From NCBI GenBank assembly GCA_017476785.1, contig JAFUZD010000029.1:1-64000 (forward strand): a DNA stretch of 64,000 bases. The letters run 5' to 3'. A model generated the notes under the pieces. That model did not search any database. It was given only the letters and a program-made list of their open reading frames with translations, and was not told the DNA's origin. Position 1 is the first letter of the stretch. Every line of letters begins with the position of its first letter. Of this stretch, positions 23,431-32,745 are shown one piece after another. The position numbers and the translations under genes are program-made. This DNA comes from Prevotella sp. (GTDB lineage: Bacteria; Bacteroidota; Bacteroidia; Bacteroidales; Bacteroidaceae).

Positions 23431-26400
23431 TCAGCGTGTCAGTGAGAACTTGAGGGAGAGGCCGAAGTCGCGCGTGGTGGTGGGATAGGACGACGAGGAG
23501 AGCAACGGCGTGTTAGTCTGCCGGTCGTAGTAGGCCGAGAGTGTCAGCAGGCGCGACAGGGTATAGTCGGCCATAAACGAAATCTTCAGTGCCGTGTTGC
23601 CGCTGCTGGCCGTACTGGTGACGGTGGCGATGTCGCGCGTGATGGCGGCCTGCTTGCGCAGGGAGAGGTCGAGACGCAGGTTAAGGTCGTGGTTGACACC
23701 GCTCTTCCCTCGCGATGCCGTCGTTGTCTTGGACTGCTGATTGTTGTTCTGCTGACTGCCTTTCCCCTTCTGTGCTCCCTTAATCTTACGGCTGGCCGTA
23801 GAGCCAAACAGGCGGAAGTCACTGATTTTATAGCCAAGCCCCACCACCCAGTCGTTGGAACGGCTCTCGTTGATTTGCACGCTGGTCATCGAGAGATTGA
23901 GCACACGCGTGCGGCGATACTCGACCTTTGCCGTCAGGTTGTTGAGGAAGGTGACGTCGAGCCCGAGCAGGGGCGAGAATGCCTCGTTGATGCTGACGGT
24001 AGAGACGTTGAACATTGACGAGGGGACGGGATTCTGCGTAGTGGCGTCGGTGACGAAGCCAAGCCCGCCCATATACTCCTGCCACGTGCTGTAAGAAGCG
24101 TAGCTGCCCACGGCAAAGATGCTCTTGTAGGAATGGTTGATGTTGACCGACTTGAAGTGGTCGCGGAACCACGGCAGCTTGGACAGGCCGGCATAGCGCA
24201 GCGTCCAGTTGGGCAGCAGGCGGCGCAACGTGGGGAAGATGTCGAGTCCGCCACCCGAGCCGCTGGTGTAGGCCGAGAGGAAGGCCGGAATCATTACGTC
24301 GGCACTGTACTGATTGACACTGCCCAGCGCGACGTCATAGGGTTTTCCGCCCAGCGCATTGCCGTCGGCATCCACCACCCCGGCGGGATAGGACGTTGCG
24401 AGGTAGCGGTTTTCCACGCGGTCGCGGAACTGAGGCAGCGACTGGCAGAAACGCTCGAACACCTTAGAGCGATAGCCATTGTTGGCATTGCCGATGCCCT
24501 CGAAGGCCGAGCCGAGCGAGATGGTGGTCATCGTGAACGTGCCGCTCTGCGTGGTGGGCATTCCGCTGTACATAAACTGGACGGAACGGGCCTTCGTCAC
24601 GGTGCGGCTGGCATTGAGGTCAATCTTCAGGTCGCGCACCGGCTCGAGCGTGGCGCGCAGCTGCAAGTCTTCCGAGGCATTGGTGGTGGCGGGCGTGGCC
24701 ACGCTGTCGTTGCTGAGCAGCCAGTCGTTGTCGAATGCCCGCTGGATGTAGGAGTCGCCCGTCATACCGAAGGCGAAGTCGAGTCCGGGCGACATCACGC
24801 CACCCGTGCGCTGGCCGAAGGCATCGCCGATGTTGGGCAGGAAGCCGGGCAGCGACATTGAATACTGATTGCGATAGGACACGCTGACCGTGCGCACCAT
24901 CATTAAGAAGCGGGCTACGGACTGCGTCGGCTTGTACCACCACTCGTTCTCCACCGGCGGACGGGCAGCCACACTGATTTTCACCTGAATGCTGTCGCGG
25001 TTCTTAATCAGAATCTTGTTGTCGTCTATCACCTTATATTTAATAATGTAAGGCTTGCCGTCCTTCGTCTTGGCCGTCACGGTCAGGCGGCGCGAGCGCT
25101 TGCCGTGGGTGACGGTCAACGTGGTGTCGGGACGGATGGTTATCTCGCGCTGATAGGCATTCTTGTTCTTGGGCAGTTGCTTGTCGTCGGGTGTTTTCTT
25201 CTTGCCGGCCGGCGGAGTATTCTTTGTATTCCGCTTGGTCTGTGTCGGATTCTTCTTGAAACGCTCGTTGGCTTTCTTCAAGAAAGGAACGTGGTTGTAG
25301 AGCGTTTCCAGATTGAAGTTGCCATTGATATTCAGGTTGCGGTTGTTGGCAATGGTATTGCCCAGCGAGGTACCATCGTCCAGCTCCGTACCGCGCACCC
25401 ACGAATAGGTGGCGGTATAAGAGGCATCGCTGTTCACCCAGTCGAAGATGGGCAGCTTGTTGAGCGGCAACTGGTAGGAAGCCGTGAACATCTGCTGGTA
25501 GTCGAGCGGCTCACCGAAGCGGCGGATGCTCTGCCACACGGAGTCTTTCCACGCCGTGTAGCGTTCGGGATAAAGGTCTTTGTTGATGGGTGTATAAGGC
25601 TCCTCAATCTGGGCGTGGGTGGCCGACTGGAAATTCATATGCAGGTTCTTGGTCAGGTCCCAGCGGATGGAGAACTCACGGTTCCAGAGGAACTGCTCGC
25701 TGAATGTGAGAGGCAACGAGGCCCCGCTCAGGTTGTCCATATCGCGCTCTTGCAGCTCGTAGTAGTTGCGTATGATGTCGCTGCCGAAGGTGATGTTCTG
25801 CGGCAGATAGTTGAACCCGAGGGCTTTGGGGAATTGCAGCCATTTGGACTTGCCCTTCAGTTTCTTGAAAGGTTCCAGCGTCTTGTAGACGGGCGTATAG
25901 GAATAGTTGAGCGAGCCGCGCCACTGGTCTTCGCGCTCATAGACGGTCGTCTCGCCGCTGGTATAGCGATGCTGGTGACTGTAAGAGAATGAGAAGTTGG
26001 CCGGGTCGTAGGGCATCGGGTGGCGTTTGGTCTTGATGCCGAAGCGCACGCCAGACAGCGAGAAGTTGGAGTTGGTGGTGCGCGTGATGGCGATAGACTC
26101 TATCGAGTCGCGTTCGTGGCGGTTGGCCGCCGTCTCCAGTGCGTCGTCGAGCTCCATATCGGTGTCCAGCGGGTTGTATTTCGGCCGCGTCTCCTCCTTC
26201 GTCAGCGAGTAGTAGAGCGGTGCGGTGACCTTAGCTTTGTCGGGGAAGAACTTGCCCAGCTCGATGTTGGCCGTCACGGAATAGGTCTTATAGTCGTCCG
26301 TCGTGCGCTGCAGCACGCCCTCCTCCAGCCCGCCAAAGCCCTCGGTGATGATTTTTCCCATCACGTTCAGGCTGCCCACGTCGCTCAGCTGCATATTCAG

Positions 26401-29400
26401 TGCGCCGCTGGCCGCCCATCCGCCGCTGTTGTTGGTCTCCATCAGGCGCAGCTCGTTGACCCACACTTCGCCCGACTTGACGCCACTGGCAATATTGCGC
26501 ACACCGATCATCATCGTCTTCACCTCGCCCAAAGAGGGATTGCCCACCACGCTGACTTTGTTGTTGGGCTTGTCGGGGTCGTAGTCAGAGAACACCTGAT
26601 TGAACGAGGCACCGCCCACGGCCTTTGCCTTATTGCGGGCTTTCTTCAGCTTGGTGAAGACGGAGAGGTCGACATCCAGCATATTCTCCTCGGGCCACAC
26701 CTGCCGCAAGTCCTCCAGATTGTACTTGTTGTAGTCGCTGCGGTCGGGGGTGAGCTTCAGCGGTATCTCATACTCGTAGTAGTTACTCTTATAGTCGCTG
26801 CCCATACGGACGAAGAGTGCCAGCTGGTTGTCCTGCAGGTTGGTGACGTCGTTGATGAGATGGTTGGCGTGGACGAACATCTGCAGATGCTTGTAGCGGC
26901 GCAGGTCGAGCGTGGTGTTCTTGTAGACGGCCTTTCCCTCGCCGCTGGCCAGATTCTTCACTACGATGTTCAGTGCCTGCTCGTTGTTCTCCACCAACTG
27001 CGGCTGCGAGGGGTCGGTCACACGGCTGATGCCCGGCGGCAGCACATAGTTGACGGGCTGCCGGTCGTTGTTCTCCTCAATGTTGACCGCACTCACCTCC
27101 ATCGTTCCGCCACCGCCGGCTGCCGACGTGCCGAGCGGCTGCTGGTAGATGCGCCACTCGCCGCGCACCAAGTCGAGCGAGCCGAAACGAAGCACGATGG
27201 GTTTCTGGAACTGCGTGAGGAACATTCGCATAAAGCGGATGGAGGTAAAGTCGCTGATGGAGCCCACCCGGCGCTCATACTGGTCGAGCGGGATGCGGAA
27301 CTGATACCACTTCACCGTCTCTTTTTGGCCGTTACGCAGTGGCACCAGTGCCTCGCGAATGTCAGTGATATAGTTCTGTCCCAGTTGCATATCCTCCGGG
27401 CGTATGCTGATATGATACTGGTAATAGCGCTCATACTCGTTGAGCGTATAGTCCTGATTGATGTCTTCCACATCGGGATAGGTCTTGTAGGAAGTGTCGT
27501 AGCCCTCGGTCTGGCTCTCGCTGTCGGGCGAGTTGCCCTGCGGCATATTGATGCGCTTGTAGCGTTCGAGGATGCTGGAACGCCGCTGGTCCAAGTCGCC
27601 GCCGCGGAAGTAGTGGTAGTTGTCGTTGGCGGGGTCGTTGTTCCACACGGCACGCACGCTGTCGTTCACATTCACGGCGTTGAGGAAGGCGGCATAGGCG
27701 GGATACTGGCGTTCCTCTTCATCGGTCAGTCCGTTGTAGCCCACGTCCTGCTTGACGCGCGAGCCCGACGAGGTGGCAAAGGCATAGGTCTGTGTGGCCT
27801 GCACGGGCACTTTTCCCCAAGCCGAGCGGTTGTAGGTGCCGCTGCCGTCGACGGGCATATTGCTCTCGCTGAACTTCTTGCCGTCGTGCAGCACGTCCTC
27901 ACTCACTTCGCCCAGATTGATGTAGAAGTCGCCTCCGTAGTCGGCCGCGTCGCCCTGCTGTGAGGTATAGATGAAGGGGTCGAGCAGCCAGAACTCAATA
28001 TATTCCACGTTGGCCGTCTCAAAGTCGTTGGTGTCCAGCTTGCGCATCATACCGCCCCAACGCTGCGTAGGATTGCGGAGCGAGCCATCGAGATTGACCT
28101 CGGTAGACAGGTTGTAGGGGCCGCGCTCCTGCGGATAATAGGCCAGATTGAGGATGGGCAGTGTCGACGTGGCACCGCTGTAAGTAGACTGCTGGCGGTT
28201 GGGATAGAGCTCGCTGACGTAGACGGCACGCACGTAGTGGTTGGACAGCTGCTCCAAGTCGCTCTTGATATGGCTCGGCGTGAGCGAAGAAGAGCGGTAA
28301 GTGAACAGCGGGTCGATGTTGTACCACGAGAGCAGGGCGCGGTTGAAGCCACTGGTCACGGAGTCTTTGTCGGCATATTCGGGGAACATCGTGGGCACAC
28401 TGGAGAGAATCCACGACTTCGGCTCGCTCACGTCGATGGCATTCTTCGTGTTCTCGAAGTCGTCGATATACGAGGCATTGTCCTGCGTGCCGCTGGCCTG
28501 CCCGGCAATCAGCTGTGCAAACTCGCCGGTGAACGTGATTTGTGACGGCTGCGTGCAGTGCAGCAGCGGAATGGCATTGAGCATATTCGTCAGCCACTGG
28601 CTCTCCTGCTTCCAGTTGACGTTGAGTCCCCACAGCGTGTTCTTCAGCGGCTCGGCGCCCATTGCCACTTTCGACGTCAGCGTCTGTTCGGTCAGGTGTT
28701 GCAGCGTGCCGCCTATCTGGAAGTTCTTCGAGAAGTCGTATTCCCAGTTGAAGCCCAGCATCGTCTTGCGCTGCATCCCATAGTCGGTGTTGCTCTCCAG
28801 CGATACGTTGACGCTCGTGCCGGCATCGATGATGCTCTGGTTGAGGATGGTGACCTCGCCGGCCGAATAGTCGACGCTGTAGTCGGAGCCTTCGCTCAGG
28901 GTCACGCCGCCGGCCGTCACGACGACAGAGCCCTGCGGCACGTTGTAGGCACCGAGCGAGATGACGTTGGCCGACGTTCCCTTATACTGGCCCATCAGCA
29001 GATACTTGTCCTTCTCGGTCATCTGCTTGGCCGCCGTGCGGGTCGTGTCGTACAGCTCGGTAAAGGCATACTGCGACGCCTTCTCTTCAGAGAGGCCCGC
29101 CCGCAGTAGGTAGTTCTTCAGATAGGCTCCGAAAGGCTCGGCCGAGGGGAAGAACACGCGGCCGTTGCTGACCGTATAGCCCTCGACGAAGTCGAAGTAT
29201 CCGTTGCTGTGCACCTTATTATTATTGTCCAGTCGGTCACATCCCAGCGCGCGCAACAGGGTGACGTCCTTCACCTGCTGTTCGGGGATATACGTCAGAT
29301 AGACGCCGGCGGTATCGCTCTGGAACTTGATGTCCAGCCGGAACTTGGTCCGTTCCACGTTCGAGGCCAGATAGTATACGTTCTTCATCATCAGCGGCCA

Positions 29401-30957
29401 GTTGGACTGCTGCGGATTGTTGCTGGTGTTCTTGAGAGCCTTGACAAAGAGCGCTTCGTTCACGTCGGTATGGTCGGAGGCGAATTCGCCCACCTGATAG
29501 GTCTGCCCACCGCTGGTGAACTCGTAGGCCACGGCCAGCACTTGGTCGGTCTGCAGCGTGGTCTTCAGCGAAATGTAGCCCAGCGCGGTGTTGACCGTGT
29601 ATTCCGATGCATTGAGCAGGCGGGCCGAGGCCAGCTTTTCGTAGTCCACGCCGCCCGTAAACTGCGGTACGCCGTCGAGCGCCGTGGTCGACTGGTCGAT
29701 GTCGCGCGCTGCGGCATAGCTGCCCACCAGCGTCATATACTCGTCGTTGGCCGTGTTGCGCGGCACGGCCGACTGGCTGCCGCCCCCACCCCATCGCTCC
29801 GACGTGCTCTCACCGAGGTCGGCCAGTGCGATGATGTTACGCGTATTGCTGGTGGTTCCGGTCTTGTTGGTCACCCATATCTCCACGCGGGTGATGTGGA
29901 TGCCGGTGGTCAGGTTGGGCAGTGTAGCCATTGCAGCGTCGTAGCGTTCGCGGAAATACTTCGACAGGAAGAAGTGGCGGTTCTCCTCGTAGTTGGCCAC
30001 GTCGATCTCAAACGGGGTCAGCTGCGTGCCGCCCTTCGACGAGACGCTGGTCGTGGTCGACTTCTTCTGCGACAGGACGGTCTGCAGCTTCAGCTTGCCG
30101 AACTGCAGGTCCGTGCGCACGCCGAAGAGCGACGAGGCGCCTTTGATGAGCGACGAGTTTGACGGGAACGTGATGTTGCCGGCCTCCACGAGACGTATGA
30201 TTTCGTCTTCCTTACCCTCATAGCGCAGCTTCAGGTTCTTGGCATCGAAGTCGAACGTAGCGTCGGTGTTGTAGTTGAGGTTCATATTCAACTTGTCGCC
30301 CACGCGTCCGTTGACGTTCAGGTTAATTTTCTCGTCGAAGTCGAGTGCCGTGGTGCGACGGTTTCGGATGGGCAGCGAGGGGTTGTCGATGTTCTTCAGG
30401 GTGGCTCCCAGTTTCAGTTCGGCCGTTCCCTGCGTCTTGATGCGCACGCCGCCGGGGCCGAAAATCTTCTCTGCCGGTCCGAGGTCGAAGTGCATATCGG
30501 TGAAGTCGAACTTGTTCTTGCCCTGCGCCGCCACGTTCTCGGCATCCTTCCGACGGAAATATCCATTCATCATCTTGCGCAGGCTCCACTGCTGATACTC
30601 CTCGGGTGTCATCACGACGGGCGTCGTCAGATAGAGTCCGTTGAGCTTCGCCCCGATGAAATAGAGGTTGAGCGAGTCGTTATATTCCACTTGCTGGTGC
30701 AGGTTGTCGGGCGTACGCAGGTCTACCGACGACGAGTCGAGGTCGTCCAGATAGACGGGCACGGTGGGCTGGATGCGCCAGCGGGGATGAACGAGCGAGT
30801 CGGGCACGTGGTCGTCGTCGGACATCAGCACGGGCTGCGCCTTCACCGAGTCGGGTGGCGCGAGGGCCGGCACGGCGGCAAAGGGCAACCGAAGCATCGT
30901 TGCAAATGCAAAAATGCTTACCGTCAACAACACTATGTAGACCAACAGTCGCTTCAA
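23431..30957 (-). CDS. sprA: cell surface protein SprA (type IX secretion translocon)
   Basis: The product is 2508 aa, the usual giant size of SprA, which forms the outer-membrane pore of the type IX secretion system. An N-terminal hydrophobic segment (RLLVYIVLLTVSIFAFATML) leads into the SprA N-terminal region (DLRTPDNL, NLYFIGAKLNGLYL, MTPEEYQQW). Repeated beta-strand regions follow, with a low-complexity K/N/T-rich loop near residue 1910 (KKNPTQTKRNTKNTPPAGKKK). It is 15 bases downstream of ruvA on the same strand. Its presence supports C-terminal-signal-dependent export of proteins such as the GH5 enzyme. Confidence 0.95.
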   Translation of the reverse strand: MKRLLVYIVLLTVSIFAFATMLRLPFAAVPALAPPDSVKAQPVLMSDDDHVPDSLVHPRWRIQPTVPVYLDDLDSSSVDLRTPDNLHQQVEYNDSLNLYFIGAKLNGLYLTTPVVMTPEEYQQWSLRKMMNGYFRRKDAENVAAQGKNKFDFTDMHFDLGPAEKIFGPGGVRIKTQGTAELKLGATLKNIDNPSLPIRNRRTTALDFDEKINLNVNGRVGDKLNMNLNYNTDATFDFDAKNLKLRYEGKEDEIIRLVEAGNITFPSNSSLIKGASSLFGVRTDLQFGKLKLQTVLSQKKSTTTSVSSKGGTQLTPFEIDVANYEENRHFFLSKYFRERYDAAMATLPNLTTGIHITRVEIWVTNKTGTTSNTRNIIALADLGESTSERWGGGGSQSAVPRNTANDEYMTLVGSYAAARDIDQSTTALDGVPQFTGGVDYEKLASARLLNASEYTVNTALGYISLKTTLQTDQVLAVAYEFTSGGQTYQVGEFASDHTDVNEALFVKALKNTSNNPQQSNWPLMMKNVYYLASNVERTKFRLDIKFQSDTAGVYLTYIPEQQVKDVTLLRALGCDRLDNNNKVHSNGYFDFVEGYTVSNGRVFFPSAEPFGAYLKNYLLRAGLSEEKASQYAFTELYDTTRTAAKQMTEKDKYLLMGQYKGTSANVISLGAYNVPQGSVVVTAGGVTLSEGSDYSVDYSAGEVTILNQSIIDAGTSVNVSLESNTDYGMQRKTMLGFNWEYDFSKNFQIGGTLQHLTEQTLTSKVAMGAEPLKNTLWGLNVNWKQESQWLTNMLNAIPLLHCTQPSQITFTGEFAQLIAGQASGTQDNASYIDDFENTKNAIDVSEPKSWILSSVPTMFPEYADKDSVTSGFNRALLSWYNIDPLFTYRSSSLTPSHIKSDLEQLSNHYVRAVYVSELYPNRQQSTYSGATSTLPILNLAYYPQERGPYNLSTEVNLDGSLRNPTQRWGGMMRKLDTNDFETANVEYIEFWLLDPFIYTSQQGDAADYGGDFYINLGEVSEDVLHDGKKFSESNMPVDGSGTYNRSAWGKVPVQATQTYAFATSSGSRVKQDVGYNGLTDEEERQYPAYAAFLNAVNVNDSVRAVWNNDPANDNYHYFRGGDLDQRRSSILERYKRINMPQGNSPDSESQTEGYDTSYKTYPDVEDINQDYTLNEYERYYQYHISIRPEDMQLGQNYITDIREALVPLRNGQKETVKWYQFRIPLDQYERRVGSISDFTSIRFMRMFLTQFQKPIVLRFGSLDLVRGEWRIYQQPLGTSAAGGGGTMEVSAVNIEENNDRQPVNYVLPPGISRVTDPSQPQLVENNEQALNIVVKNLASGEGKAVYKNTTLDLRRYKHLQMFVHANHLINDVTNLQDNQLALFVRMGSDYKSNYYEYEIPLKLTPDRSDYNKYNLEDLRQVWPEENMLDVDLSVFTKLKKARNKAKAVGGASFNQVFSDYDPDKPNNKVSVVGNPSLGEVKTMMIGVRNIASGVKSGEVWVNELRLMETNNSGGWAASGALNMQLSDVGSLNVMGKIITEGFGGLEEGVLQRTTDDYKTYSVTANIELGKFFPDKAKVTAPLYYSLTKEETRPKYNPLDTDMELDDALETAANRHERDSIESIAITRTTNSNFSLSGVRFGIKTKRHPMPYDPANFSFSYSHQHRYTSGETTVYEREDQWRGSLNYSYTPVYKTLEPFKKLKGKSKWLQFPKALGFNYLPQNITFGSDIIRNYYELQERDMDNLSGASLPLTFSEQFLWNREFSIRWDLTKNLHMNFQSATHAQIEEPYTPINKDLYPERYTAWKDSVWQSIRRFGEPLDYQQMFTASYQLPLNKLPIFDWVNSDASYTATYSWVRGTELDDGTSLGNTIANNRNLNINGNFNLETLYNHVPFLKKANERFKKNPTQTKRNTKNTPPAGKKKTPDDKQLPKNKNAYQREITIRPDTTLTVTHGKRSRRLTVTAKTKDGKPYIIKYKVIDDNKILIKNRDSIQVKISVAARPPVENEWWYKPTQSVARFLMMVRTVSVSYRNQYSMSLPGFLPNIGDAFGQRTGGVMSPGLDFAFGMTGDSYIQRAFDNDWLLSNDSVATPATTNASEDLQLRATLEPVRDLKIDLNASRTVTKARSVQFMYSGMPTTQSGTFTMTTISLGSAFEGIGNANNGYRSKVFERFCQSLPQFRDRVENRYLATSYPAGVVDADGNALGGKPYDVALGSVNQYSADVMIPAFLSAYTSGSGGGLDIFPTLRRLLPNWTLRYAGLSKLPWFRDHFKSVNINHSYKSIFAVGSYASYSTWQEYMGGLGFVTDATTQNPVPSSMFNVSTVSINEAFSPLLGLDVTFLNNLTAKVEYRRTRVLNLSMTSVQINESRSNDWVVGLGYKISDFRLFGSTASRKIKGAQKGKGSQQNNNQQSKTTTASRGKSGVNHDLNLRLDLSLRKQAAITRDIATVTSTASSGNTALKISFMADYTLSRLLTLSAYYDRQTNTPLLSSSSYPTTTRDFGLSLKFSLTR

Positions 30958-30972
30958 GTCTTCTCCTTCTGC

Positions 30973-31575
30973 TTATTTGATTTGCTTGAGTGCCAGCTTG
31001 ACCACCTGTTCCACGGGTGCGCCGGGCTGTTCCTGCAGGATTTGTACCACCACCTTCTGGCTGGGTGCCGGTGCAAAGCCGAGCATCGTCAGCGCGCTGA
31101 CGGCCTCGTCCTTCACGGCGGTGTCCACCGGTGCGGCTATCGAGCCGCCAGCCGGAATCTCGTCGGCAATGCCCAGCGCCACAATCTTGTCGCGCAGGTC
31201 GACGATGATGCGCTGCGCCGTCTTCAGCCCGATGCCCTTAATGCTCTTGATGGCCCGCTCGTTGCCGGTGCTGATGCTGTTGCACAGCTCGCCCACGCTC
31301 ATCGACGAGAGCACCATCCGCGCCGTGTTCGTTCCCACGCCGCTGACCGAAATCAGCAGCTGAAACAGCTCGCGTTCCTTCTTGTTGTAGAAGCCGTAGA
31401 GGATGTGGGCATCCTCGCGAATGGCCTCGTAGACATAGAGTTTCACCTCACGCTTGCCCTGAATGGCACTGTAAGTATTGAGCGATATGTTCAGTCCGTA
31501 GCCCACGCCGGCGGCTTCAATCGTAGCCAAAGCAGGGGTGAGCTCGGCCAGCTCGCCCTTCACATATTCTATCAT
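30973..31575 (-). CDS. ruvA: Holliday junction branch migration protein RuvA
   Basis: RuvA binds Holliday junctions and loads RuvB. The product is 200 aa. An N-terminal OB fold ([26 protein letters not shown]) precedes the HhH region ([34 protein letters not shown]). A flexible linker and the C-terminal RuvB-binding helix bundle ([14 protein letters not shown]) follow. It lies directly upstream of sprA with 15 bases between, so the recombination gene and the secretion translocon are likely on one transcript. Confidence 0.95.
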   Translation of the reverse strand: MIEYVKGELAELTPALATIEAAGVGYGLNISLNTYSAIQGKREVKLYVYEAIREDAHILYGFYNKKERELFQLLISVSGVGTNTARMVLSSMSVGELCNSISTGNERAIKSIKGIGLKTAQRIIVDLRDKIVALGIADEIPAGGSIAAPVDTAVKDEAVSALTMLGFAPAPSQKVVVQILQEQPGAPVEQVVKLALKQIK

Positions 31576-31723
31576 ACGTCTCGTTTTGTATTAATACATC
31601 TTTATAAACGACTTCCGATTACAATTTATTGTATTTACCCCCAAAAACATTCGCAATTATTACAAAGTGCCGCATTCAAGCATTTTTCTGCGCCAATTCA
31701 TCACTCTTTTCGCAAGAAAAGTG

Positions 31724-31731
31724 TAATTTTG
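31724..31731 (+). promoter_or_regulatory. -7 element TAATTTTG of ddh
   Basis: This TAnnTTTG match lies 41 bases before the ATG at 31773, in an AT-rich divergent spacer. Confidence 0.5.
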
Positions 31732-31772
31732 CAACCGAAAAAGGAAAAGAACAACTAAACAGAGTAATAGCT

Positions 31773-32672
31773 ATGCAAAAGATCAGAGCAGCCGTAGTAG
31801 GATACGGCAACATCGGAAAGTACACCGTACAGGCACTCGAGGCCGCCCCCGACTTCGAGATTGCCGGCATCGTTCGCCGCAACGGCGCAGAGAACAAGCC
31901 GGAAGAGCTGGCGAAGTATGACGTAGTGAAGGACATCCGCGAGCTGAAAGATGTCGACGTGGCCATTCTGGCTACGCCCACCCGCTCGTGCGAGGAGTAT
32001 GCCAAGCAGATTCTGCCGCTGGGCATCAACACCGTCGACTCGTTCGACATCCACACCAACATACGCGGCTACCGCGAACGGCTGATGGCCATCAATAAGG
32101 AGACGGGCACCGTCAGCGTCATTGCTGCGGGATGGGACCCGGGCAGCGACTCCATCGTGCGCACGCTGATACAGAGCCTCGCCCCCAAAGGCCTCAGCTA
32201 TACCAACTTCGGCCCCGGTATGTCGATGGGCCACTCGGTGTGCGTGCGCTCTAAGGCGGGCGTGAAGAACGCACTCTCGATGACCATCCCCCTCGGCGAG
32301 GGCATTCACCGACGGATGGTCTACGTGGAACTGGAGGACGGTGCACGGCTGGAGGATGTGACGGCCGACATCAAGGCCGACCCCTACTTTGCCAGCGACG
32401 AGACCCACGTGTTTGCCGTCGACTCGGTAGACGACGTGCGCGATATGGGGCACGGCGTCAATCTGGTGCGCAAAGGCGTGAGCGGCCAGACGCAGAACCA
32501 GCGGCTGGAGTTCAATATGAGCATCAACAACCCCGCCCTGACAGGACAGGTGCTGGTCAACGTGGCCCGCGCCTCCAAGCGACTGCAGCCCGGCTGCTAC
32601 ACGATGATTGAGATTCCCGTCATCGATATGCTGCCCGGCGAGCGGGCCGACCTGATTGAGCACTTGGTGTAA
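31773..32672 (+). CDS. ddh: meso-diaminopimelate D-dehydrogenase
   Basis: This NADPH-dependent enzyme directly aminates tetrahydrodipicolinate to meso-diaminopimelate, for lysine and peptidoglycan. The product is 299 aa. The N-terminal Rossmann motif is VVGYGNIGKYTVQAL; typical segments are SFDIHTNI, AAGWDPGSDSI and NFGPGMSMGHSV. The ATG at 31773 gives the canonical MQKIRAAVVG start; the frame stays open further up. Together with asd (55435-56445), the window holds two steps of the diaminopimelate route. Confidence 0.96.
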   Translation: MQKIRAAVVGYGNIGKYTVQALEAAPDFEIAGIVRRNGAENKPEELAKYDVVKDIRELKDVDVAILATPTRSCEEYAKQILPLGINTVDSFDIHTNIRGYRERLMAINKETGTVSVIAAGWDPGSDSIVRTLIQSLAPKGLSYTNFGPGMSMGHSVCVRSKAGVKNALSMTIPLGEGIHRRMVYVELEDGARLEDVTADIKADPYFASDETHVFAVDSVDDVRDMGHGVNLVRKGVSGQTQNQRLEFNMSINNPALTGQVLVNVARASKRLQPGCYTMIEIPVIDMLPGERADLIEHLV

Positions 32673-32704
32673 CGACGGCGCAGAAAAGAATGTAGCAAAG
32701 AGAA

Positions 32705-32745
32705 GACGGAGTAGAGGCTGAACCTCTACTCCGTCATTTTGTATT
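32705..32745. terminator. intrinsic terminator of ddh overlapping the GH28 3' end
   Basis: A perfect 13-bp stem (32705-32717 with 32723-32735) has a CTGAA loop, followed by ATTTTGTATT. The right arm includes the stop and last two codons of the converging GH28 gene. Confidence 0.8.

Noticed and set aside
26020..27963. A 647-codon plus-strand frame over sprA.
   Set aside because: It is antisense to sprA, with no start context and His/Val/Leu-rich shadow composition.
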